Below are positions 17,201 to 25,704 of a DNA stretch of 40,061 bases, piece by piece. This DNA comes from DASSKW01 sp035690065. GTDB taxonomy: Bacteria > Pseudomonadota > Gammaproteobacteria > Natronospirales > REEB76. The position numbers were made by a program, and so were the translations under genes. Positions within the stretch are counted from its first letter, which is position 1. The number at the start of each line of letters is the position of its first letter. The notes beneath the pieces are model-generated. The model made no database searches. It was not told where the DNA came from and saw nothing but the letters and a program-made list of their open reading frames with translations. The stretch covers positions 1 through 40,061 of the forward strand of contig DASSKW010000028.1 of assembly GCA_035690065.1 (NCBI GenBank), written 5' to 3'.

Positions 17201-19016
17201 CGATCACCGCCACATCTTCCTGGACCCCACTCCGGATGCGGAACACAGTTTCCGGGAGCGTGAGCGGCTGTTCAACCTGCCACGTTCCAGTTGGGATGAT
17301 TACGACCGGGAACTCATCTCGGCAGGCGGCGGCGTGTTCCCGCGCTCCGCAAAACTCATCAAGATATCGCCGGAGATGCGCGCCGTACTCGGTATCGAAG
17401 CGCACCAACTCACGCCTCAGGATCTGATGCGTGCGATCCTCAAGGCGCCGGTGGATCTGTTGTGGAACGGCGGTATCGGTACCTACGTGAAATCCAGCCG
17501 GGAAAGCAACAACGAAGTCGGCGACCGCAATAACGATGGCATCCGGGTCAACGGCCGTGATCTGCGCTGCAAAGTAGTGGGCGAAGGCGGCAACCTCGGT
17601 TGCACGCAACTGGGACGAGTCGAGTACGCCCTGCATGATGGTCGTCTCAATACCGACTTCATCGACAACTCCGCTGGCGTCGATTGTTCGGATCACGAAG
17701 TCAACATCAAGATCCTGCTTAACGTCGTTGCCAGTGAAAAGCGTTTCACCGAAACCCAGCGCAACAAGCTGCTCGCCGAGATGACCGACGAGGTTGGCGA
17801 ACTGGTACTGCGCGACAACTACATGCAGGCACAGGCCCTGTCGATCGCAGAATCGCAGGCTCCTGCGCGCATCAACGAGCATGGTTATCTGATGCGGGCG
17901 CTGGAACAGACGGGACTTTTGAATCGTGGCATCGAGTTCCTGCCCAGCAATGAGGAACTCAAGGACCGGAAGGCCGCGGGTCGCGGTCTTACCCGTCCGG
18001 AACTTGCCGTGTTGCTCGCCTACAGCAAGATATCCATCTACAACGCGTTGCTGGCCGGGGATGTGGCCGAGGACCCCTATCTCGCCAATGAACTGGAGAG
18101 CTATTTCCCGACTGCGCTGCGCAAACGCTACCAGGAATTGATGCCCAAGCACCGGCTGCGGCGCGAGATCATCTGCACCGCGATCACCAACAGCATCGTC
18201 AACCGCATGGGTTCGACTTTCACGCAGCGCATGCAGGAAGAAGCTGGCGTGGGTGTGTCCTCAGTGGCACGGGCTTACACCATCGCTCGTGAGAGCTACG
18301 ACACGATCAGCATCTGGGCAGCCATCGAAGCTTTGGATAACAAGGTCCCTGCCAACGTGCAGTTATCGATGGCGACACAGACATCCGGTCTGCTCAAGCA
18401 CGCCACCCGCTGGCTGCTCGATCACATGCACGGCCGCCTGGATATCGCTGCCACCGTGCCGGTGTACCGGCCCGGGATCGAGACGTTGCGTGAACACGTG
18501 GAAGGCATCCTGAGTGAGACTCAGGTGGAGACCTATCATCGTACGGTCGAACAATACATGGATGTCGGGGTACCGGAATCACTCGCGCGCCGTATCGCCT
18601 GCCAGCCATTGTTGTTTACTGCCTTCGACTTGGTGGATGTCGCCGCCGAGCGCAAACTGCCCATCGAAGTGGTGGGGCGCGTATATTTTCATATCGGCCG
18701 GGAACTGGAACTCGAATGGTTGCGCAAGCAGATCGAGGGCCTCAGTGTCGAAGGCCACTGGCAAGCCGTCGCCCGCGGTACCTTGCGGGACGACCTGTAC
18801 AGTCAGCAGCGGGCGCTCACATCCCAGGCACTCGCTAAAGCCAAAGATGCTCGATCTGCCATGGGGCAACTGGATACCTGGTTCAGTGAACGCAGCTCCC
18901 GCATCCAGCATGCCCAGCGGGTACTTAACGACATGAAGACTGCCGGCATCTCGGATTTCCCGAGCCTGTCGGTGGCGATGCAGGAGATCCGCAAACTGGC
19001 ACGTGTCGTCAACTGA
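14208..19016 (+). CDS. gdhB: Large NAD-specific glutamate dehydrogenase (L-GDH, about 180 kDa)
   Basis: This catabolic enzyme deaminates glutamate to 2-oxoglutarate and ammonia with NAD+. With the ATG at 14208 it is 1602 residues, close to the usual 1600-1650. An upstream in-frame ATG at 14112 would add 32 atypical residues. The N-terminal half holds the ACT-like regulatory domains and helical modules of the family. The catalytic region starts near residue 800 with ARGGIRWSDRREDFRTEVLG, and the lysine in VPVGSKGGFYVKR is Lys839. VVGVGDMSGDVFGNGML is the nucleotide-binding fold. The Shine-Dalgarno is weak (AAGG 11 bases upstream). It stands alone between two terminators. It fits the amino-acid-catabolic theme of the window. 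Confidence 0.95.
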   Translation: MPQRKSNSKNKHLDSVIALAKKHSQDPALAAFIQQYYDDIAEEDLLQHSVEDLCGAALGHWTFGAKRAAHESRVRVFNPDAKKNGWKSPHTIIEMVNDDMPFLVDSTIMALTRNGIGVHLTIHPILRLKRDTRGVVTKLDESDDALAESWIHIEVDHQSDAANLKQLEAELQSAMRDVHATVSDWQVMRDKVSDVCKAVDAYRGILSDEEVDEGQLFLKWMLENHFTFLGFREYQLVEENGEDVLKVVPKSGIGILRNAKDDAVSSHLVLPKDVRKRAHAHEFMIITKANSMATVHRPGYLDYVGIKRFDAKGNVNGEWRFLGLFTSTAYSRSPRDIPVTRKKVAEVLRRSELPAKSHDLKALLHILETFPRDELMQSTTDELFETAMDVVHLQERQRVKLFIRRDGFGRFFSCLVYLPRDRYNSQVRSRIENLLYRALNGKSVEHNVTLSESALARLHIIVRTAPWKLPKYDRAALEQEIALAVRSWQDELREALVEHCGEERGLSLFGRYANHFPAAYQEDIKARTAAFDIEQIDTLTGETSLRMSLYRPTSAPSGYLRFKTFHREQPIPISDALPMLENMGVRVISERPYELELRDDSIIWVQDFELVHQGELDVEALKDLFQEQFVRVWRGEAENDGFNRLVLSAGLNWRQTTLLRAYCKYLLQTSLNFSQAYMERAIYANPQIAKLIVKLFEARLDPSAARDRDVLTQRYITEIDKALESVSSLDEDRILRGFINVVRATLRTNYFQTTEHNEPKTYLSFKFDPSQLPDLPLPKPVYEIWVYSPRVEGVHLRGGKVARGGIRWSDRREDFRTEVLGLMKAQQVKNTVIVPVGSKGGFYVKRPPRSGNREDLLKEGIACYQTFMRGLLDITDNIVDGKIAPPPKVMRHDGDDPYLVVAADKGTATFSDIANGVSREYRFWLDDAFASGGSAGYDHKKMGITAKGGWESVKRHFREMGIDTQSTDFTVVGVGDMSGDVFGNGMLLSRHIRLIAAFDHRHIFLDPTPDAEHSFRERERLFNLPRSSWDDYDRELISAGGGVFPRSAKLIKISPEMRAVLGIEAHQLTPQDLMRAILKAPVDLLWNGGIGTYVKSSRESNNEVGDRNNDGIRVNGRDLRCKVVGEGGNLGCTQLGRVEYALHDGRLNTDFIDNSAGVDCSDHEVNIKILLNVVASEKRFTETQRNKLLAEMTDEVGELVLRDNYMQAQALSIAESQAPARINEHGYLMRALEQTGLLNRGIEFLPSNEELKDRKAAGRGLTRPELAVLLAYSKISIYNALLAGDVAEDPYLANELESYFPTALRKRYQELMPKHRLRREIICTAITNSIVNRMGSTFTQRMQEEAGVGVSSVARAYTIARESYDTISIWAAIEALDNKVPANVQLSMATQTSGLLKHATRWLLDHMHGRLDIAATVPVYRPGIETLREHVEGILSETQVETYHRTVEQYMDVGVPESLARRIACQPLLFTAFDLVDVAAERKLPIEVVGRVYFHIGRELELEWLRKQIEGLSVEGHWQAVARGTLRDDLYSQQRALTSQALAKAKDARSAMGQLDTWFSERSSRIQHAQRVLNDMKTAGISDFPSLSVAMQEIRKLARVVN

Positions 19017-19057
19017 AGCCACCAGAGCGTCAGCGTTCCCGGCTGACAGGAACAGAC

Positions 19058-19096
19058 AAGGCCGTTCACCCGCAAGGATGAACGGCCTTTTGCTTT
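19058..19096 (+). terminator. Terminator after gdhB
   Basis: An 11-bp perfect stem (AAGGCCGTTCA at 19058-19068 with 19079-19089) is followed by TTGCTTT, 41 bases after the gdhB stop. Confidence 0.85.
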
Positions 19097-19162
19097 CCAG
19101 CCATCTGGCGCGGCAGACGGCTCACGAGTAGGCTAGGACACCACTTCGGGAACGGATACTCC

Positions 19163-20458
19163 ATGAGCAGCGCAGAAAACACCGACAACTACAAACAGAC
19201 CCTGCGCGAACTCTCGGACCGTATCGTCGTCGCCCAGAAACCCATCCGCATCCTGGACCATATCAAATGGGATGCCTCCATCCAGGAAACCTTCTTTCAG
19301 GGCGGCTGCAAGAACCTGCCCAGGATCGATCGGGCATATTACGACACGCGTCCGCTCGGATTCGATGCTGCCGGCAAACGCCAGGAATTCCATGATATCG
19401 AACGTGACATCACTCGTTTGCTGGGACAGTTCAATCCACTTGGCCTGATGATGCGACGCATGTGCCGGGAATACACCCAGGTGGTGCGGATGCTGGAAGC
19501 ACGCGGCACAGCCGAATTCTCCAGCATCTCCCAGGAACTCTACGGTTCCGCCAGTGATGCGTTTCATGAAGGTGGACCGACGCTGGCCGATCTCGGTAAA
19601 TTGTTGAGCGATGCGATCGCCAATATCGACCAGAGTGAACTGCTCAAGCCGCAACCCAAAGATATCAGTGGCGAACAAGCGGTCCAGATATTGCAGAAGC
19701 GTCTCAACCAGTCATTCCGTGAATCCGAAGGTACGGTAAGAGTATTGTTATCGGACGGCATCCTTGCCGATGCTGCCGCCGGGGCCGACTACATCAAGCT
19801 GCGTTCCGATGCGAAATTCAACGAACGCGATCTGCGGGTACTGGAAGTACACGAAGGTTGGGTGCATCTCGGTACCACACTCAACGGCAGCAGCCAGCCG
19901 GTGTGTACATTCCTGTCCAAGGGGCCGCCCTCTTCCACCATCACCCAGGAAGGGCTCGCGATCCTGATGGAGGTAATCACCTTCGCCTCCTACCCGAGTC
20001 GTCTGCGGCGACTCGCCAACCGCATCAGTGCGGTGCACATCGCCGAGCAAGGTGGGAATTTTCTCGATGTGTACCGGTTCTATCTGGAACAAGGTCTGGC
20101 AGAACAGGAAAGCTTCGTCAACGCCTCGCGTATCTTCCGTGGCAGCACGCCGGATGGGCAGCCTTTCACCAAGGATCTGTCCTACAACAAAGGCTTCATC
20201 ATGATCTACAACTACATCCGGTTGGCGGTCAAAAAAGGCATGCTGGATCGGATCCCGATGCTGTTCTGCGGCAAGACCACGCTGGAAGATGTGCGAACCC
20301 TGTCACAATATGTTGAAGAAGGCATCGTCGCGCCGCCGAGATTCTTGCCCCCACAGATTGCCGATTTGAACGGCATCACGGCCTGGATGTGCTACTCCAA
20401 TTTCCTCAACAAGCTGGACCTGGCCCGCATCCAGGACGATTACGCGGCAATCCTCTAG
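19163..20458 (+). CDS. QEGLA-motif protein (DUF1704), putative zinc metallopeptidase
   Basis: The 431-residue protein carries VHEGWVHLGTTLNGSSQP and STITQEGLAILME. These are the signature of the DUF1704 family, annotated in bacteria as 'flavohemoglobin expression-modulating QEGLA motif protein'. The spacing His230-Glu231-x3-His235, then Glu263 in TQEGLA, fits a gluzincin-like zinc site. Eukaryotic members of this family (KIAA0895/MATCAP) are tyrosine carboxypeptidases, so peptidase activity is a reasonable inference here. No signal peptide or membrane helix is seen, so it is probably cytosolic. The ATG at 19163 follows GGGAACGGA. It is downstream of gdhB but separated from it by a terminator, so it has its own promoter. 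The natural substrate is unknown. Confidence 0.88.
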   Translation: MSSAENTDNYKQTLRELSDRIVVAQKPIRILDHIKWDASIQETFFQGGCKNLPRIDRAYYDTRPLGFDAAGKRQEFHDIERDITRLLGQFNPLGLMMRRMCREYTQVVRMLEARGTAEFSSISQELYGSASDAFHEGGPTLADLGKLLSDAIANIDQSELLKPQPKDISGEQAVQILQKRLNQSFRESEGTVRVLLSDGILADAAAGADYIKLRSDAKFNERDLRVLEVHEGWVHLGTTLNGSSQPVCTFLSKGPPSSTITQEGLAILMEVITFASYPSRLRRLANRISAVHIAEQGGNFLDVYRFYLEQGLAEQESFVNASRIFRGSTPDGQPFTKDLSYNKGFIMIYNYIRLAVKKGMLDRIPMLFCGKTTLEDVRTLSQYVEEGIVAPPRFLPPQIADLNGITAWMCYSNFLNKLDLARIQDDYAAIL

Positions 20459-20743
20459 CGCCATGACGCCAGGCCGCCGTGGCCCTCTCCAGCAGCGCTG
20501 ACCCTGAGTATGGTGTCCCCACCCGTCCGGGGTATATCCCGGCGCCCCCCACGACCTGCGGCGTGAAGATACGGGATCGAGCCCCGGACAACCATTGGCC
20601 CCCTCTGGACGTTATTTGGCCTGTTGTAGGGCCACGATTGAACCGCCACAGCCTAAAATAACCGTCTAATGGCTGGTGGATGCTTGGTCGCAGCCGCCAG
20701 ACACTCTAAAATGCCCGTTCAGGTCATCCAAATGAGGTTCTTC
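20459..20743. other. Intergenic region upstream of the exported coiled-coil pair
   Basis: These 285 bases hold no convincing gene. A TAAAAT at 20654-20659 could be a -10 box for the gene at 20744, but no -35 sequence sits at 16-18 bases. No terminator with a T-tract is seen after the DUF1704 gene. Nothing else is supportable. Confidence 0.4.
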
Positions 20744-21436
20744 ATGAACAGCAAATTCCGCATCGCCCCGCTCCTCTTCGGCCTCGGCCTTGTCGGCATG
20801 GCCACCGTTGCCTGGGGCGCCGAATCCGTCATCAATCTCATCAGTGAGGGTGAGTCGATAGTCGCCAACGTCAAGACGACCAAGGCTGCGCAGGAAGAAG
20901 TGACAAACAAGAACAAGGAGCTTGCCAAAGAAGGCCCACAGCTCGTGACGGATCAGAAAAAACTGCAGGATGACATCGCCGCCTATCAGAAACAGGTGGA
21001 TGACGTAAATGCGCAGAGCGCCGATTACAAAGCCAAATGCCAGGACAAGAATAAAAGGCTGACCCCGGATGAGTTCAAGGCCTGTACCGCGCAGCGCGCC
21101 CAGATTACTGACTTGATAGCACAGGTCAACAAGGTGCCAGGGGCACTCAATAAAAGACAGACGGATTTCAATAATCGGGCAAATGCCTATAACAAAGAAG
21201 CCGAGGAATTGAAGACATCGGCGCCCAAGACTTCCAACGAATACAGCAATGCGCTGGCTAAAGAAGAGTCATGGATCGATAGAGTCCGGACCTTCCTGCT
21301 CTCACCCGCAGTGCAGCCTTACGCCAAGAAGGCCGGTTGCCCGAATGTCGAGAAGCCTGCCAAGGACATCGATGGTGTGAACAAGATGAGCGTCCAGGCT
21401 CTGGCCTGCCTCAAGAAGATAGCTGGCACTGGCTGA
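20744..21436 (+). CDS. Exported coiled-coil protein with paired cysteines (paralog 1)
   Basis: I do not recognise a named family. With the ATG at 20744 (GAGG 6 bases upstream; the frame runs on to 20669 without support) it has 230 residues. It has a clear signal peptide ending AWGA near residue 26. The mature protein is rich in Lys, Gln, Glu, Asp and Ala from about 30 to 180, with heptad-like spacing, and should form a long helical hairpin. Two cysteines 14 residues apart lie in the middle (CQDKNKRLTPDEFKAC). Two more flank the C-terminal segment (AGCPNVEK ... ALACLKK). The next gene has the same arrangement. A periplasmic location is inferred. Confidence 0.75.
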   Translation: MNSKFRIAPLLFGLGLVGMATVAWGAESVINLISEGESIVANVKTTKAAQEEVTNKNKELAKEGPQLVTDQKKLQDDIAAYQKQVDDVNAQSADYKAKCQDKNKRLTPDEFKACTAQRAQITDLIAQVNKVPGALNKRQTDFNNRANAYNKEAEELKTSAPKTSNEYSNALAKEESWIDRVRTFLLSPAVQPYAKKAGCPNVEKPAKDIDGVNKMSVQALACLKKIAGTG

Positions 21437-21460
21437 ACGAAGTCTTTTATTTAACACCCA

Positions 21461-21490
21461 AAATGCCCGGCATCATGCCGGGCATTTTTT
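21461..21490 (+). terminator. Terminator after coiled-coil paralog 1
   Basis: A 12-bp stem (AAATGCCCGGCA at 21461-21472 with 21476-21487) has a 3-base loop and runs into a T-run, 24 bases after the stop codon. Confidence 0.9.
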
Positions 21491-21570
21491 TGCTACTGAG
21501 TCGCCTGATTATTTATACTTCATGCGTATCCAGGTTCCAGGGTATTCATGGATAGCAAAGGTTATTTGTT

Positions 21571-22323
21571 GTGAAGACTGAATATATCCTCACTCGATGC
21601 ATCGTAACGATCGGGCTCGTGACCGGATCCATCCATGCGCATGCTTACAACTATAACCTGGGCAGGGATATCAAAAACCTGCTTGCCGAGGGCACCGCTC
21701 TCAGCCAGAAATATCAATCTGCCAGACAGGATATGCAGGCAATAAAACAGAATAAACAGGCGCTTGATCAGACTAAACATGATCTTGCCGTGCAACAGTC
21801 AGCCTATGACAAAAATGCTGCCAGTCATCGAAAAGATATAGCCACACAAAACAGCAACATCGATAGCCTGAAAAAACAATGCAATGATTATGACGATGGA
21901 GATAATACACCAGGAAATGTAAACCGGTGTAACGATAAAATAGAAAAGATAAATGTTGCCTCTAAGAATATGCGATCAGAGAATCAGAGATTGATGGCTC
22001 AGAACCAGGTTCTCGAATCCAGGACTGCAGATTTCAACAGGAGGGTCATGATATGGAACCACGACCAGATGCTGGCGGTGAGCCTATTCAATAATTATTC
22101 AATCAGATTGAATGCCTGGCTGAATCGCGCTTACGCCTTCATGAATACCAGCGACTTCCAGAACAATATCCCGTGGGCCCATGCCAGCAAGCGTTGCGCA
22201 AGCGACACGTCGAACAACGTGACCGCTCCCGAGCAAGAATTATCCGATGAATCCCGGCATGCTCTCGATTGTTTGCGTTACGTGGAAGATGCGCGCAAGG
22301 CGTATTACAAGAATGCACCCTGA
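21571..22323 (+). CDS. Exported coiled-coil protein with paired cysteines (paralog 2)
   Basis: This 250-residue protein starts with GTG and has AAAGG about 9 bases upstream. The signal peptide is likely cleaved after HAHA (about residue 25). A Gln/Lys/Asp-rich helical region follows. Four cysteines match paralog 1: a central pair 15 apart (CNDYDDGDNTPGNVNRC) and a C-terminal pair (RCASD ... ALDCLRYVED). Both proteins also share an early LI/LL.EG motif (INLISEGES, KNLLAEGTA) and a C-terminal A-L-x-C-L. Overall identity is low. The coding DNA is AT-richer than most of the window (row 21841 counts 40% GC). It has its own terminator. Function unknown; a periplasmic disulfide-clamped helical hairpin is inferred. 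Confidence 0.72.
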   Translation: MKTEYILTRCIVTIGLVTGSIHAHAYNYNLGRDIKNLLAEGTALSQKYQSARQDMQAIKQNKQALDQTKHDLAVQQSAYDKNAASHRKDIATQNSNIDSLKKQCNDYDDGDNTPGNVNRCNDKIEKINVASKNMRSENQRLMAQNQVLESRTADFNRRVMIWNHDQMLAVSLFNNYSIRLNAWLNRAYAFMNTSDFQNNIPWAHASKRCASDTSNNVTAPEQELSDESRHALDCLRYVEDARKAYYKNAP

Positions 22324-22348
22324 CTATTCCGACCTCCTGGATGCAGCC

Positions 22349-22386
22349 GCACAAAAACGCCCGGTTGATACCGGGCGTTTTTGTGC
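22349..22386. terminator. Bidirectional terminator between convergent genes
   Basis: A perfect 16-bp stem (22349-22364 with 22371-22386) has a 6-base loop. It contains GCCCGG/CCGGGC with A-run and T-run arms, so it works in both directions. It separates paralog 2 (ends 22323) and the propeller gene (ends 22403). Confidence 0.92.
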
Positions 22387-22402
22387 TCGAAGGCAGATCC
22401 GG

Positions 22403-25400
22403 CTATTCGATGGGAGCCAGACCCTGCCGTTTCAACTCAGCATTCAATGTGGGTAACGCCGTCTTCTCTACGGCATCCCATGCTGAGATATCGCTGTCCG
22501 CATACCCCGCATACAGTTTGTACACATCCCGATATTGCGCGGGAGGTGCGCGGTCGCCATCGTTCACTTCTGCCGCCAGGGATGCCAGATGCCCATTCAC
22601 TGCAGCCAGATTCAGAGGCTGCCTGGCAGTTGCCTGTAATGCGACGACGCGCTGATCGAGAGCCTGGACTTGTTTCAGTAAATCCGGCTTGTCGGCGAGT
22701 CTTGGAGCCATGTCCTTGAGTTTGAGATGCAGGGCATCCGCGGCATCATGTGTGCGTGCTGTCTCATCCAGTGTCTTGCCGATCTTGAGTGCAAAATCGA
22801 GCTGCTCCGCCAATACTGCATTCGATACCTGCTCGCGCGGATCCGCCTTCACGACCAGTGGTTTGCTCCAGGTCTTTCCACCAGCTGTCAGCCTGACCGT
22901 GTAATGTCCCGGCAACACCATCGGTCCCTCTGGCACTACCGGGGTACCACGCGCGAAGATTGCAGCGATGGAATAATCGTATTGCAAGGCGTGCGGACGC
23001 GGATAGCGCAGGTCCCACACGAACCGGTGCGCACCGGCGGCGGCGTCAAGATGCTCGGGGGGCGACAACCAGCCATTGGGGAAGTACTGATCTGCTGTCA
23101 GCTTGGGGGCTACTGAATCACTGGCATACTCGCGGATCAAACGGCCTTTATCGTCATAGATCGCGAGTTGTACCGGGCTGTTCGCAGCCGCACCCAACCA
23201 GTAATCGATCACCGCACCAGCCGGCGGGTTCTGGCCTGCCGGTATCTCCGGCGGCAGCGGGGTATCCTTGTTCACGTCGTTACGGACACGGATCGCAGTT
23301 GCAGGCGAAAACAGGTAGGCAGAAGCAGTCAGTAGTTTGCTGCCAGCTTCCCGCAAGGGGGTGACATCGTCCAGTACCCAGATCGCACGACCCTGGGTCG
23401 CAGCTACCAGATCGTCGCCGTGCAGCGTGAGATCACGCACTCGCGCAGTCGGCAGGTTGAGTTGCAGCGACTGCCAGTGATCACCATCGTCGAACGATAC
23501 ATATACGCCGGCGTTGGTCCCTGCGTACAACAATTTGGGATCCTTGAGGTCTTGCCGCACCACGTAGGCATATTGAGCCTTGTTGATGCCATTGTTGATT
23601 AGAGACCAACTGCGGCCGTAGTCGTGAGTACGGTAGAGATAGACTCCAGACTCCCCCTTGCGATGCGTATCTACCGCCGCATATGCCGTAGCGGGGTCGA
23701 TGGGGGATGCATCGATCTGATTTACCCTGCCCCATAATGGCAAGCCTTTCGGCGTAACATTTTGCCAGTGCTTGCCGTTATCGCGAGTGAGCTGGATCAG
23801 ACCATCGTCGGTTCCGATCCAGACTTCATCGGCTTTCAACGGCGAGGGCGCGATACTGAAGATCACGCCATACCCACAGGCACGCGCCTCGACATCGGTG
23901 ATGTCATCGCTGTCGCAATGCGCAGCCTGTGCCTTGTTCACGCCGGTGAGATCCGGGCTGATGGTGCTCCAGTGCATCCCTTCGTCGGTGGTCTTGAAGA
24001 GCACTTGCGAGCCGAGATACAGGGTATGCGCTTCATGCGGCGCCGCGACTAACGGATAGAACCAGGTGTAACGGTATTTCACGCCGATCGGCCGCTGACC
24101 GTAACTCGAGATCGGCCAGGCAGAGATGTTCTGTACTTGATGCGTAGTCGCGTTGTAGCGCGAGACATGGCCGCCGAGACCACCGACATACACCAGATTC
24201 GGATCGCCCGAGTCGGGAATCACATAACTGCGCTCGTCGCCACCCACCGGGTGCCAGTCACGTTCGGTGATCTCGCCAAAATCGCTGCGGCTCTCGGTCT
24301 CGACGGTGCCGCTGTCCTGCTGTCCGCTGTAGATACGATACGGGAAACGGTTATCTGTCACGACGTGATAGAACTGCCCGGTGGGCTGGTTGTACCAGCT
24401 TGACCAGGTATTTCCGCCATCGACGCTTACCGTGGTGCCCTGGTCGCTGGCCAACACCATGTAACGGTCATCGTCGGGATTGATCCACATGAAGTGATAA
24501 TCGTCACCGCCGGGAGCACCCTTGAACCAGGTGAAGGTCTTGCCGCCGTCGCTGGAACGTGCCACCGAGCGGTTCATGACATACAGCAGATCGGGGTTCT
24601 TCGGATCGACGGCGATGCGGTCGAAATACCAGTCCGCAAGATCGTCTCCGCCCATCTTTTCCCAGTTGGCGCCGCCATCATTGGAACGATACAAGCCACT
24701 GCCACTTTTCTGATTCGCCCCGCCAACGAATACGCTCTGTGGTTTTGCATCGATGATGGCGTACACGCGCTGGTCGTTAGTCCCCGGCGCCACCGCCAAG
24801 CCGATACGACCCAACTCACCGCCCGGCAGACCATGGCCACTTAACCGGGTCCAGGTCTTGCCTTCATCGGTAGATTTCCAGATACCGCTGCCCGGCCCCG
24901 CCTGCGGTTTGAAATACGACAGCCACGGATACATCCGCTGTTGCCAGGTGGCCGCAAACATCACTTGTGGATGGGCGTCGTCGGCTGCCAGATCCACTGC
25001 CCCGGTCTCGGCATTGGTGAACAGGACTTTCTGCCAGTGCTTGCCACCGTCGCTGGTGCGAAATACCCCACGCTGATCGTTGGCACCAAAGAAATGACCA
25101 ACCGCAGCAACCACTACCGTGTCCGGATCCTTGGGATCGATCCAGATGCGTCCGATGTGTTTGGTATCTTCCAATCCGATATGGGTCCAGGTCCTGCCAC
25201 CGTCGGCAGAACGATACATGCCGTCGCCGCCGACGATGTCATAGCGCGGTTCCGGCTGGCCGGTGCCCACATAGATGATGTCGGGATTGGACGGTGCGAT
25301 CGCCAACGCGCCGATCGAGATCGAACCCTGTTGCTGAAACATCGGCTGCCAGGTCAAGCCTGCATCGCTGGTCTTCCAGACTCCGCCGTCCGCTCCGCCG

Positions 25401-25600
25401 AAATAGAACGTGTTGGGTTGTGACGGGATACCGACTGCCATGGTGGACCAACCACCACGAAAAGGGCCTACCTGGCGCCAATGTAACTGGGCATATAAAG
25501 GCGACAGATCCTGGCCGGATTGTGCGAATCCGGACAGCGGGGAAACCAGCAACAGCCCCGCCAGCAAGCAACAGGTCAAACGGGAAGTGATACGCAGCAT
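22403..25600 (-). CDS. Secreted sortilin/VPS10-like BNR beta-propeller protein
   Basis: The 1065-residue protein uses the ATG at 25600, which has AGGAG 8 bases upstream; the open frame to 25678 lacks this. The signal peptide (LTCCLLAGLLLVSPLSGFAQ) is cleaved near residue 26. The first two thirds carry at least 11 Asp-box motifs (KTSDAGLTW, RSADGGRTW, RSNDGGANW, KSTDEGKTW, VSVDGGNTW and others), each preceded by a hydrophobic strand and NPD..YVG-type turns. This is the pattern of the VPS10/sortilin-like and 'glycosyl hydrolase BNR' proteins common in proteolytic Gammaproteobacteria. The last third is a beta-sandwich-like and helical region. No catalytic residues can be assigned, so it may be a binding protein or chaperone rather than an enzyme. 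It is exported, probably periplasmic or surface-attached. Confidence 0.85.
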   Translation of the reverse strand: MLRITSRLTCCLLAGLLLVSPLSGFAQSGQDLSPLYAQLHWRQVGPFRGGWSTMAVGIPSQPNTFYFGGADGGVWKTSDAGLTWQPMFQQQGSISIGALAIAPSNPDIIYVGTGQPEPRYDIVGGDGMYRSADGGRTWTHIGLEDTKHIGRIWIDPKDPDTVVVAAVGHFFGANDQRGVFRTSDGGKHWQKVLFTNAETGAVDLAADDAHPQVMFAATWQQRMYPWLSYFKPQAGPGSGIWKSTDEGKTWTRLSGHGLPGGELGRIGLAVAPGTNDQRVYAIIDAKPQSVFVGGANQKSGSGLYRSNDGGANWEKMGGDDLADWYFDRIAVDPKNPDLLYVMNRSVARSSDGGKTFTWFKGAPGGDDYHFMWINPDDDRYMVLASDQGTTVSVDGGNTWSSWYNQPTGQFYHVVTDNRFPYRIYSGQQDSGTVETESRSDFGEITERDWHPVGGDERSYVIPDSGDPNLVYVGGLGGHVSRYNATTHQVQNISAWPISSYGQRPIGVKYRYTWFYPLVAAPHEAHTLYLGSQVLFKTTDEGMHWSTISPDLTGVNKAQAAHCDSDDITDVEARACGYGVIFSIAPSPLKADEVWIGTDDGLIQLTRDNGKHWQNVTPKGLPLWGRVNQIDASPIDPATAYAAVDTHRKGESGVYLYRTHDYGRSWSLINNGINKAQYAYVVRQDLKDPKLLYAGTNAGVYVSFDDGDHWQSLQLNLPTARVRDLTLHGDDLVAATQGRAIWVLDDVTPLREAGSKLLTASAYLFSPATAIRVRNDVNKDTPLPPEIPAGQNPPAGAVIDYWLGAAANSPVQLAIYDDKGRLIREYASDSVAPKLTADQYFPNGWLSPPEHLDAAAGAHRFVWDLRYPRPHALQYDYSIAAIFARGTPVVPEGPMVLPGHYTVRLTAGGKTWSKPLVVKADPREQVSNAVLAEQLDFALKIGKTLDETARTHDAADALHLKLKDMAPRLADKPDLLKQVQALDQRVVALQATARQPLNLAAVNGHLASLAAEVNDGDRAPPAQYRDVYKLYAGYADSDISAWDAVEKTALPTLNAELKRQGLAPIE

Positions 25601-25704
25601 GGCGATACTCCTAAGCATAAAGCCGGTCGCCCCTTTGCGGACGCCAGTGGTGAATGGAAGTCGCGGCGGATTCGACATCTGAAAGCACGCTTCGGTTCAA
25701 TCGG

